Position numbers and translations under genes: made by a program. DNA of 7,064 bases, from positions 1 to 7,064 of the forward strand of contig JAPLUJ010000198.1 in the NCBI GenBank assembly GCA_026397695.1, given 5' to 3'. A model generated the notes under the pieces. The model searched no databases. It was not told the DNA's origin and worked only from the letters and a program-made list of their open reading frames with translations. Below are positions 1 through 5,876 of the stretch, piece after piece (within the stretch, counting starts at the first letter, position 1; each line of letters starts with the position of its first letter). This stretch comes from Verrucomicrobiota bacterium. Its GTDB lineage: Bacteria > Verrucomicrobiota > Verrucomicrobiia > Verrucomicrobiales > Akkermansiaceae.

Positions 1-213
1 GAAGGCTCGGAAACCGATCCCGTGCCCTACATCGTCCATCCCGACAACTACGCGATCCGCTCGATGTACAAGGAGGACGCCGTGATGCAACTCGAACTCT
101 CCGACCGCCCGTTCGTGCTGTATAAGAGTGCCCGCCGCGGTTGCCTGTCGATCATCTACCGCCGCAAGGACGGCGAATACTCGGCCATCGATATCAAGGA
201 TGAGGTTCTCTGA
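1..213 (+). CDS. hpf: Ribosome hibernation promoting factor, long form (C-terminal part only)
   Basis: This is the last 70 residues of a protein whose start lies left of the window; the frame is open from base 1 and ends at TGA 211-213. The fragment matches the C-terminal dimerisation domain of long-form HPF/RaiA (S30AE C-terminal domain). It has the usual order: an opening strand (YIVHPDNYAIRSM), a helix with EDAVMQLEL, a strand resembling FVLYKSA, and the diagnostic ending YRRKDGEYSAIDI. In the family, the N-terminal domain binds the 30S decoding region in stationary phase, and this C-terminal domain pairs two ribosomes into inactive 100S dimers. A GTG at 22 could be taken as a start, but the conserved domain is cut there and the frame continues upstream, so I treat the gene as partial. 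The ribosome-binding half cannot be checked here. Family call is firm; 68 nt separate it from secG. Confidence 0.88.
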   Translation, partial: EGSETDPVPYIVHPDNYAIRSMYKEDAVMQLELSDRPFVLYKSARRGCLSIIYRRKDGEYSAIDIKDEVL

Positions 214-216
214 TCC

Positions 217-236
217 GTTGCGAAAAATCCCGCAAC
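217..236. other. Small inverted repeat just after hpf
   Basis: Arms GTTGCG (217-222) and CGCAAC (231-236) enclose an 8-nt loop, four bases after the hpf stop codon. The stem is only 6 bp and no T-tract follows, so it is at best a weak terminator or RNA 3'-end stabiliser for hpf. It may be chance. Confidence 0.3.
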
Positions 237-252
237 TCGCCGCTTTACAAGG

Positions 253-268
253 TGGGTTTCGGCACCCA
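253..268. other. Small inverted repeat upstream of secG start
   Basis: Arms TGGGT (253-257) and ACCCA (264-268) enclose a 6-nt loop ending 13 nt before the proposed secG ATG at 282. It lies where the ribosome would bind, in a leader lacking a Shine-Dalgarno sequence, so it could influence secG translation. At 5 bp it is short and could be coincidence. Confidence 0.22.
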
Positions 269-281
269 TAGTCCCGCGCCC

Positions 282-800
282 ATGAATTTAGCTGCGATTG
301 ACTGGCTCTCCATTAGCATCAACCTCCTGTTGGTGGTCTTTGTAATTGTCTGCCTCCTGATGATCTTGCTCATCCTGATGCAACGCCCGAAACAGGAAGG
401 TCTGGGTGCCGCATTCGGTGCCGGCGTGACGGATCAGGTCTTCGGTGCCCGCACGACCAACGTCCTGCAGCGCGGCACGGTGTACCTCGGTTCGCTGTTT
501 TTCCTCTTGAGCCTTACGTTGGCGGTGCTGATCGGGCACAAGAATAAAAAAATCAGCATGCTCGCTGAGAAAACCCCTGTCGCAAAAGTGGAATCAACCA
601 TCCCCGTAGAACCACAGCAAGAACCCGAAACGCCGAAGTCACTCATCGAAGAATTGCCTAAGGATCCAACCCCCGCCAAGGAAGCCACCCCGGCTCCTCC
701 GACTCCTGCGGACACCCCTGCCAAGGAAGCCACCCCGGCACCTCCCGCAGCCCCGGCACCTCCTGCGGGCACTTCGTTAGAAAAATCCGGTGAACCTTGA
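282..800 (+). CDS. secG: Protein translocase subunit SecG with Pro/Ala-rich C-terminal tail
   Basis: SecG is the small accessory subunit of the SecYEG channel in the inner membrane and helps SecA-driven protein export. The 172-residue protein has two membrane helices (about 11-33 and 67-85). The loop between them carries the family signature: LMQRPKQEGLGAAFG (32-46) and FGARTTNVLQRGT (54-66). The core ends near residue 88. Beyond it lies an 85-residue hydrophilic tail rich in Pro, Ala, Glu and Lys, including two copies of TPAKEATPAPP, so the protein is over twice the length of E. coli SecG. Start: ATG 282 places the first helix at the expected distance. An in-frame GTG at 252 would add ten residues unlike any SecG N-terminus. 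Neither has a clear Shine-Dalgarno sequence. The rhomboid gene follows in the same reading frame after the TGA. Function is confident; the tail's role is unknown. Confidence 0.93.
   Translation: MNLAAIDWLSISINLLLVVFVIVCLLMILLILMQRPKQEGLGAAFGAGVTDQVFGARTTNVLQRGTVYLGSLFFLLSLTLAVLIGHKNKKISMLAEKTPVAKVESTIPVEPQQEPETPKSLIEELPKDPTPAKEATPAPPTPADTPAKEATPAPPAAPAPPAGTSLEKSGEP
669..744 (+). repeat. 45-bp imperfect direct repeat encoding the SecG tail
   Basis: Two copies about 30 bp long (near 669-699 and 714-744) are offset by exactly 45 bp and differ at only a couple of bases. The 20-nt core GCCAAGGAAGCCACCCCGGC is identical at 675-694 and 720-739. The offset is a multiple of three, so each copy adds TPAKEATPAPP in frame. 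This looks like a recent in-frame duplication within low-complexity coding DNA; further Ala-Pro units follow at 745-768. Confidence 0.85.
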
Positions 801-830
801 CGCTACCCAAGGGTGACGGATGCCGCCCAT

Positions 831-835
831 GAGGA
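831..835 (+). promoter_or_regulatory. Ribosome binding site for the rhomboid gene
   Basis: GAGGA lies 7 nt before GTG 843. It is the best-placed Shine-Dalgarno-like sequence in the window and is the reason for preferring GTG 843 over the in-frame GTG at 813, which has only AAGGG directly abutting it. Confidence 0.45.
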
Positions 836-842
836 TCACGAC

Positions 843-2138
843 GTGCCGGTCTGGGCACGCGATGATGCATTCCCTATCGCCCCGCAGGGTTGGGGATGGG
901 TCGATTTCAAAGGGAAAATACATCCGTGTGAATCGTCCGAGTCCCTGATCGACGCCATCCGCCACGACCATGACGCAGGCGTGAACTTGGTTTGGATGCC
1001 CGGGCGTGATCACATGATCCTGCCCGAAGAACTGCCAGGTGCTGCGGACGCGGTGCTCGCCACGCGCCAACGCAACGCGGCCGCAAATCTGCTGGATTCG
1101 TTGGGCAACCTGCGTTGGTTCGGCGGCTTGCTCGCGGGCCTCGCCGTTTACATGCTCTATCAGGGCTGGTGCTTCGCACCGCGCGGCGCCGCCACCGCAG
1201 AACGTCTGGGCTTCGCCTTGCACGCGATGCTCGCTTCAATGTCGATCGGTATCACCCTGCTGATGTTCCTGGTTTTCGCCTTCATCCCGTGGTATCAGGC
1301 ACGCCGGCGGCTGCGCGAACTCGCCCGCTGGACCGATGGTGACATCGCCGCCGGGGTGCCCGTGCTGCGCTTCGAAACCTGGCTGCACGATCAAAAATCC
1401 CCGATCACGAAAATGTTCCTCGGCCTGATCACCTTGGTGGCATTGACGCAAATGTTAGGCGAGGTGAAAACCGCTGGCTGGGCTGGATGGATGTCGATTT
1501 TCCACAATTGGGAAGGTGTATCCGCAGCGGGCTTGGTGAAGGACCGCTACCTGCACGGCGATTGGTGGCGGCTGTTCACCGCACCGTTCCTGCACGGCAA
1601 TCTGGTGCACTTCCTGATGAACGCGGCGGCCATGCTCTACCTTGGCAAACGCCTTGAGGTCTTCGCCCGCTGGCCACACCTGTCACTCGTGTTTCTGTTC
1701 GCGGCTTGCTGCGGCGGCGTGGCGTCAGCCCGCTTCGTGCAGGCTCCCTCGGTGGGTATTTCCGGCGGCCTGATGGGATGGCTCGGATTCCTGCTCGTGT
1801 TCGAAGCGCTCCACGGCCGCTTGATCCCCCACAAGGCGAATCGCCGCCTGCTCGCCGGCACCCTGCTCACCGGACTCGTCGGCCTGATAGGCTATCGCTT
1901 CATCGACAACGCCGCCCACCTCGGCGGTCTGCTCGCCGGCATGCTCTATGCAGTGATCGTTTTCCCGAAATCCGCCTCTCCCAACCGTCCTAACTCCACC
2001 GTCACCGACCACATCGCCGGCGCTGCCGCACTCGGCATCCTGATCCTCTCCGCCTTGTTCGCCATGGTGAAAATAGATAGAAACATCGCGGGCAACCCGC
2101 CGGTGAACACCGCCCGCCAGGTCAATTGCCGCTGGTGA
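843..2138 (+). CDS. Rhomboid family intramembrane serine protease with N-terminal extension
   Basis: Rhomboids cut transmembrane proteins within the inner membrane using a Ser-His dyad. Counting from GTG 843 (431 residues), the core spans about 186-380. It shows GDWWRLFTAPFLHGN leading to HGNLVHFLMN (His251, Asn253, His256, Asn260), the nucleophile motif GISGG (Ser307) and the catalytic histidine helix NAAHLGGLLAG (His359). Both catalytic residues are present, so it is probably active. About 90 soluble residues, rich in Trp, Asp and His, precede two extra membrane segments (about 92-110 and 124-148) outside the six-helix core, and a last helix (about 390-408) follows it. An upstream GTG at 813 would add ten acidic residues; the Shine-Dalgarno match favours 843. 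It lies 42 nt after secG and shares its frame, so co-transcription is likely. The substrate is unknown. Family call is firm; start is moderate. Confidence 0.92.
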   Translation: MPVWARDDAFPIAPQGWGWVDFKGKIHPCESSESLIDAIRHDHDAGVNLVWMPGRDHMILPEELPGAADAVLATRQRNAAANLLDSLGNLRWFGGLLAGLAVYMLYQGWCFAPRGAATAERLGFALHAMLASMSIGITLLMFLVFAFIPWYQARRRLRELARWTDGDIAAGVPVLRFETWLHDQKSPITKMFLGLITLVALTQMLGEVKTAGWAGWMSIFHNWEGVSAAGLVKDRYLHGDWWRLFTAPFLHGNLVHFLMNAAAMLYLGKRLEVFARWPHLSLVFLFAACCGGVASARFVQAPSVGISGGLMGWLGFLLVFEALHGRLIPHKANRRLLAGTLLTGLVGLIGYRFIDNAAHLGGLLAGMLYAVIVFPKSASPNRPNSTVTDHIAGAAALGILILSALFAMVKIDRNIAGNPPVNTARQVNCRW

Positions 2139-2156
2139 TCGTCCTGACAGCACAAG

Positions 2157-2201
2157 GGATTGCGGCGCTGCGCCCGTGGTCGGGGCTGCGACCCGCAATC
2201 C
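2157..2201. repeat. Long inverted repeat / hairpin after the rhomboid gene
   Basis: Perfect 9-bp arms GGATTGCGG (2157-2165) and CCGCAATCC (2193-2201) enclose a GC-rich centre. The centre can fold further, either GCCC 2172-2175 with GGGC 2183-2186, or GGTCG 2178-2182 with CGACC 2189-2193. It starts 18 nt after the rhomboid stop. No T-run follows, so it is not a classical Rho-independent terminator. It could be a transcript-end structure or a dispersed palindromic (REP-like) element. Whether other copies exist cannot be seen from this window. Confidence 0.6.
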
Positions 2202-2230
2202 TATATGTGACCCTGGCATGGCAAGATGGA

Positions 2231-2262
2231 ACACCAAGGATTACGGATTCAACGGATTTTCT
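2231..2262. repeat. Degenerate GGATT repeat tract
   Basis: Three GGATT words occur at 2238-2242, 2245-2249 and 2254-2258, in a context of the type ACCAAGGATTACGGATTC. From memory, this resembles the 'ACCACGGATTACACGGATT' style intergenic repeats seen in many Verrucomicrobiota and Planctomycetota genomes. I infer a decayed copy. It is too short to prove. Confidence 0.4.
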
Positions 2263-2275
2263 GCTGTGGATATGC

Positions 2276-2392
2276 TCACACTACTTGCAACTTCGGAGAA
2301 GATGCCAATGGATCCACATTGATTTCCCGGCCAATGTGGACATCGCTCGCGGCGATGCCGGTTTCAAGCAGGCGGGCGAAAATATCCGCCAC
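2276..2392 (-). other. Coding-like short frame, possible gene remnant
   Basis: On the minus strand a 38-codon frame runs from GTG 2392 to TGA 2276-2278, and it is open a little further upstream to a stop inside the RDD gene start region. Its translation begins VADIFARLLETGIAASD and continues with VHIGREINVDPL. It looks more protein-like (amphipathic helix, then a strand) than the usual antisense shadow, with G/C mostly in third positions. There is no Shine-Dalgarno sequence and I recognise no family. It may be the decayed end of a lost gene, part of the repeat element here, or chance. Confidence 0.2.
2313..2340. repeat. Inverted repeat in the rhomboid-RDD gap
   Basis: Arms TCCACATTG (2313-2321) and CAATGTGGA (2332-2340) form a perfect 9-bp stem with a 10-nt loop. 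There is no downstream T-tract. It lies about 100 nt before the RDD gene and could be an operator-like dyad, an RNA hairpin, or part of the dispersed repeat suspected here. This and the 2157-2201 palindrome are the only strong structures in the 304-nt gap (2139-2442), which otherwise holds no convincing gene or promoter. Confidence 0.5.
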
Positions 2393-2442
2393 AACAGATC
2401 CTGCTGGACCTTGCCGCCGGTCGGAGTATTGTGATTCCTACC

Positions 2443-3039
2443 ATGACAGAAGAACCGATCCCACCAGCGCAACCCGTCATTCCAACACCGAATTTGCCGC
2501 AGACGCCGATTCCTTCTTCAGAGGGTGGAAGCGAACCGGTCAAACCGCCCGATCCAGGATTGGCAACACCCGGCGAGGCGGCCGTGAAAGTGCGAATCAT
2601 CCATGCGGAAAATTCGGCTGACGGCGAACCCCTGACCGGCAGCCTCGCGCCCTTCAACACCCGCATCCTCGCCGTGCTGATAGACGTGGTGGTGATGATC
2701 GGCCTGCAAATCTCCGTGTCGTTTATGTTACCGTCGCGTATCGCCTGGCTCGTAGGCTTGGCTTATCTTGTGACGCGTGACTCGCTCGCGTTTCTGGGGG
2801 GCCAGAGTATCGGCAAAAAGGTCATGAAACTCAAGGTGGTGACCGCGGATGACAAATCACTCGTCAACAATTGGGAACCGGCGCTCATCCGCAATGGGGT
2901 GTTGGCCATTCCGTTGTTTGGCTTTGTCGAATTGGTGGTCCTGCTCATCCGTGAGGACAAGCCCGAGCGCGGCCGCCGGCTGGGTGACGAATGGGCCAAG
3001 ACCAAGGTGATCACCGTGCCGGACCCGCCAGCCGCCTGA
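2443..3039 (+). CDS. RDD family membrane protein
   Basis: Small inner-membrane protein of 198 residues with an RDD domain, named for conserved Arg and Asp residues. Residues 1-65 are hydrophilic and Pro-rich, probably a flexible cytosolic tail. The RDD domain covers about 70-190: FNTRILAVLID with Arg74 and Asp81 entering the first membrane helix (75-94), a second hydrophobic segment (about 98-112), the family loop GQSIGKKVMKLKVV (120-133), LIRN with Arg150 leading into the third helix (150-169), and the C-terminal signature RRLGDEWAKTKVI (178-190). Some family members affect ion or solute transport, but most have no defined function, so none is assigned. Start: ATG 2443 is preferred over in-frame GTG 2431; GGAG at 2423-2426 is too close to one and too far from the other, so the choice is soft. 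It converges with the minus-strand hydrolase across 24 nt with no visible terminator. Confidence 0.87.
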   Translation: MTEEPIPPAQPVIPTPNLPQTPIPSSEGGSEPVKPPDPGLATPGEAAVKVRIIHAENSADGEPLTGSLAPFNTRILAVLIDVVVMIGLQISVSFMLPSRIAWLVGLAYLVTRDSLAFLGGQSIGKKVMKLKVVTADDKSLVNNWEPALIRNGVLAIPLFGFVELVVLLIREDKPERGRRLGDEWAKTKVITVPDPPAA

Positions 3040-3063
3040 TATATACGCCTCTCTAACAAACAC

Positions 3064-4341
3064 TCACTGCGCCACGCCGACCCTCAAGGTGGTCGGCTTG
3101 GCAGTGATCTTCAGGGCGGGAATCGTCATGAGTCCGTTGGCATCGGCGGTGCCGTCGCCTTTTGCACTGCCAAAGATCCAATGGAATTTTTGGTTTGGTT
3201 TGACGTGCATGTTTTGGATTCTGCGCAGGGACACGTCGACGCGTGCTTCCCCGGGTATTTCAAAAGTGGTTTTCAATTCTGTCGGAGACACCAGATAGAG
3301 TGACATTTGCAGATCGCCTTGGGTATCACTGATGTTTTTCCATCTGAAGAACGCGTTGATCTGGCCCGCCGTCATGCTGGCCAGATCATCGGGCCACGGG
3401 ATTTTCTGATTGCAGGAAGCATTGGTGAAAACCGGGTAGGCCTCGTTCTTTTTGACATTCAACCAGTCGAACGAATTGATCAAATCGTTGATCTTTTCAA
3501 TTCTCGCATGGTTGTTGGCGTGGCCAAACGGCCCCCAATAAAAATAGAGCGCATATTTCCGCTCATGCATGGCTTGCACAAAACGATCATGGCCAGCGGA
3601 CCAGCCGTCATTCGGAGCGGAGTAGTCGATTGCCACCGGAGGATCGGGCAGCCGGACATTTTGCGGAACCGTTAGAGGAGGAAAACACATGCGTTGGGAG
3701 ACATGCTCGATGCCGGCGGGCACATTGGCTTTGATGGCGGCAAACAGCTCACCGTGGCGCAAGCCGATGCCGAGCGTGCCGCTTGCGCCCATGGAGTTGC
3801 CGCAAAGATAGACCCGGTTGGTGTCGATCGCGTATTTCGTGATCACCCATTGGATCGAATCCAGCACGCGGTTTTCCACCGGTGTGGGATCCGCGCCGGC
3901 ATTCCTTTTTGTTAGTTCAGCATCACCCAGATGCATGCCGCCCCACCACCAATCACCCTTGTTGGCGCGGCAGTCGAGATACAGTGCATAGAAATCATCG
4001 GGCGCGCGATAGATGTCATGATTGCCGACGTTGCGTGTGCATTTCAAACAGGACACGACATCATGTCCCGCCGAATGCAGCACGACATAAAGCGGGGCGG
4101 AGCGGCGTTCGTTTTTGGGATGGACCACGATGAAGGTATCCTGTTGGGGCTCCTTGTATCCCCAATCCTTTTTCACTCCGTGTTGATAGACCTCGAACGG
4201 CCTGCCGTGGATCAACAGGTCCGCAGGCTGTTCGCTTTTGAGGACCGGACTGGTGGCGGAATCCCAATCACTGGCTGCGGCAAAAAGCGACATGGACAAC
4301 GCCAGAAGAAGTGCCGGCACTGGATGTGTGTGGTGTTTCAT
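3064..4341 (-). CDS. Secreted alpha/beta-hydrolase (esterase-like) with C-terminal beta-rich domain
   Basis: Exported serine hydrolase of 425 residues. The N-terminus MKHHTHPVPALLLALSMSLF, followed by AAAS, is a typical signal peptide, so it should act in the periplasm or outside the cell. The catalytic domain (about 60-300) has the LHSAG oxyanion-type strand, nucleophile motif GNSMG (181-185, Ser183), a plausible acid Asp245 in APNDGW, and a histidine in GPFGH (His274). The pattern resembles the PHB-depolymerase/feruloyl-esterase-like group; the true substrate is unknown. Residues about 315-425 form a separate, probably beta-sandwich region (FFRWKNISDTQGD, then VDVSLRR, and ANGLMTIPALKITAKPTTL at the end). 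Six Cys residues occur in the catalytic half. Start: ATG 4341 begins a clean signal peptide, while ATG 4359 would add six residues before it. It lies 48 nt downstream of the sugar transporter. Base composition looks somewhat more AT-rich than its neighbours, a weak hint of separate history. Confidence 0.82.
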   Translation of the reverse strand: MKHHTHPVPALLLALSMSLFAAASDWDSATSPVLKSEQPADLLIHGRPFEVYQHGVKKDWGYKEPQQDTFIVVHPKNERRSAPLYVVLHSAGHDVVSCLKCTRNVGNHDIYRAPDDFYALYLDCRANKGDWWWGGMHLGDAELTKRNAGADPTPVENRVLDSIQWVITKYAIDTNRVYLCGNSMGASGTLGIGLRHGELFAAIKANVPAGIEHVSQRMCFPPLTVPQNVRLPDPPVAIDYSAPNDGWSAGHDRFVQAMHERKYALYFYWGPFGHANNHARIEKINDLINSFDWLNVKKNEAYPVFTNASCNQKIPWPDDLASMTAGQINAFFRWKNISDTQGDLQMSLYLVSPTELKTTFEIPGEARVDVSLRRIQNMHVKPNQKFHWIFGSAKGDGTADANGLMTIPALKITAKPTTLRVGVAQ

Positions 4342-4389
4342 GGTTGGATGGTTTTCCATTATCTAATAGTTAGCATGGGACTCAATTGG

Positions 4390-5823
4390 CTAATCGACCA
4401 GTTCGCGTTCGATCGCCTCGAGTGTCTTGCCCTTGGTTTCCGGCACGCGCATGAAGATGAAGACGAAGCCGGCGGCGCAGATCGCGGCGTAGAGCCAGAA
4501 AGTCATCGCCGGGCCAAGGGCGTGGTTCAACAGGGGAAAGGTGTAGGTGAGAATGAAGCAGGCGATCCACAGCGCCGAGACGGTCACCGCCACCGCCGCG
4601 CCGCGAATCCTGTTAGGATATATTTCCGAGATCAGCACCCAGGTCACCGGTGCCAGCGAGAACGAATAACAGGCGATGGTCGCCATCACCGGCACCACCA
4701 CGATCAGACCCTTCAAATGCAGCATATAACAAAGACCGATGAGGGTGTGGAACAGGGCGATGCCGGCGCAGCCGATCAGCATCAGTGCGCGACGCCCGAA
4801 GCGGTCCACGGTCTGAATGGCAATCAAGGTGAACAACAGCATCACCACCCCGGTGATGACTATGTTGAACAGGATCGAGCTCACCCCATAGCCGGCCTCG
4901 CGGAATATTTCCTCGGCATAGTTGAAGATGACGTTGATTCCGCTCCACTGTTGGAGCACCGCCAGCACCACGCCAACCCAGAGAATCTTGAGCATTTTTG
5001 GAGTAAGCAGATCGGCAAAGCGGACGTGCCCGATTTCGCCGCGGGCCAGCGTGTCCTGGATGTCCTGCACTTCCGTGGCCCCATAAGCGGCACCACCGAT
5101 GCGGCTCAGGATGTCACGCGCGCGGTCCGCCCGGCCGCTTTTCACCAGCCAGCGCGGGCTTTCCGGAATCAACATCGAACCCACAAAAAATAACAACGAG
5201 GGCACGGTGACGGCGGTGAACATCCAACGCCAGCCGTATTGCGCGTTCCATGACTCACGGATGAAGTCGGCCGTGGCATTGTCGGGCACCGGCCGGGCGA
5301 TCAGCCAGTTGACCACTTGCGCCGCCAGCACGCCGATGACGATGGTAAGTTGGTTGATGGCGACCAGGCGTCCGCGCAAATGGGCGGGTGCCACCTCGGC
5401 GATGTACATGGGTGAGAGGCCGGATGCCATCCCGATGGCCACGCCGCCTAACATGCGCCAGGTGACGAACCAATGGAAATTGGATGCCCATCCGGTGAAC
5501 ACCGACGACACGGCGAAGAGCAGCGCCGACAAGATCAGCAGTCGTTTGCGGCCGGCGAGATCACTGAGCGCGCCCACGAACAAGGCACCGGCAAGGCAGC
5601 CGAGCAGCGCACAACTGTTAGCCCAGCCGCGCGCCGCTTCATTGTCCAGGCGGAAGAACGGTTCGAAGAACGGTTTGGCCCCGCCGATGACGACCCAGTC
5701 GTAACCAAAGAGCAAACCGCCCATTGCCGCCACCAGCGAGATGAGCCAGATGTAGCGGAGGTTGTAGTGGTCGGTGGATCCGGCGAACGTTGTCTGCGGT
5801 GGCGGGGGGGAAGTCATGCTCAT
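4390..5823 (-). CDS. Sugar porter MFS transporter (XylE/GLUT type)
   Basis: Inner-membrane 12-helix transporter of 477 residues, the usual size for bacterial sugar:H+ symporters such as XylE. It carries the sugar-porter motifs in order: GGLLFGYD (35-42; Asp42 matches the XylE proton-coupling aspartate), GALSDLAGRKR (84-94), RMLGGVAIGMASGLSPMYIAE (from 123), AHLRGRLVAINQL with Gln158, PESPR (220-224), QQWSGIN (291-297), VDRFGRR (339-345), TWVLISEIYPNRIRG with Trp395, and the terminal PETKG (461-465). Most XylE sugar-contact positions are kept (Gln158, Gln291, Gln292, Asn297, Trp395), but the position I align with XylE Gln415 is Leu418. It therefore probably imports a monosaccharide by proton symport, possibly not xylose. 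Start ATG 5823 has no Shine-Dalgarno sequence; ATG 5817 is an alternative. It sits 53 nt after dxs and 48 nt before the hydrolase, consistent with one transcript. Confidence 0.92.
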   Translation of the reverse strand: MSMTSPPPPQTTFAGSTDHYNLRYIWLISLVAAMGGLLFGYDWVVIGGAKPFFEPFFRLDNEAARGWANSCALLGCLAGALFVGALSDLAGRKRLLILSALLFAVSSVFTGWASNFHWFVTWRMLGGVAIGMASGLSPMYIAEVAPAHLRGRLVAINQLTIVIGVLAAQVVNWLIARPVPDNATADFIRESWNAQYGWRWMFTAVTVPSLLFFVGSMLIPESPRWLVKSGRADRARDILSRIGGAAYGATEVQDIQDTLARGEIGHVRFADLLTPKMLKILWVGVVLAVLQQWSGINVIFNYAEEIFREAGYGVSSILFNIVITGVVMLLFTLIAIQTVDRFGRRALMLIGCAGIALFHTLIGLCYMLHLKGLIVVVPVMATIACYSFSLAPVTWVLISEIYPNRIRGAAVAVTVSALWIACFILTYTFPLLNHALGPAMTFWLYAAICAAGFVFIFMRVPETKGKTLEAIERELVD

Positions 5824-5876
5824 GTTATGTTAGATAGGTGTTTTCCCGGGAGATTTATCCGATGAAATCCTTGCGC

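Noticed and set aside
22..213. hpf fragment as a complete 63-residue gene from GTG 22
   Set aside because: The frame is open to base 1 and the conserved domain is the C-terminal half of a longer protein, so the GTG is internal.
1725..2237. 170-codon minus-strand frame opposite the rhomboid gene
   Set aside because: It overlaps the catalytic Ser and His region of the rhomboid in antisense and has low-complexity Gly/Ala/Glu text. It is a shadow.
2126..2434. Plus-strand frame across the rhomboid-RDD gap
   Set aside because: It starts inside the rhomboid gene, has no Shine-Dalgarno sequence, runs through both palindromes and shows no domain. Composition argues against coding.
3040..3063. Search for a bidirectional terminator between the convergent RDD and hydrolase genes
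   Set aside because: The 24 nt contain no inverted repeat with a T-tract. The GGTGATCACC palindrome at 3006-3015 lies inside the RDD gene and has no loop.
3931..5193. 420-codon open frame on the plus strand
   Set aside because: It lies antisense to the transporter and hydrolase genes, both of which have clear family motifs. Its translation is rich in His, Asp and Gln with no recognisable domain, as expected of an antisense shadow in GC-rich DNA.
5804..5810. Run of seven G just inside the transporter start, considered as a phase-variable tract
   Set aside because: It encodes the Pro run on the minus strand and is short. There is no second frame or sign of switching, and such runs arise readily from proline codons.
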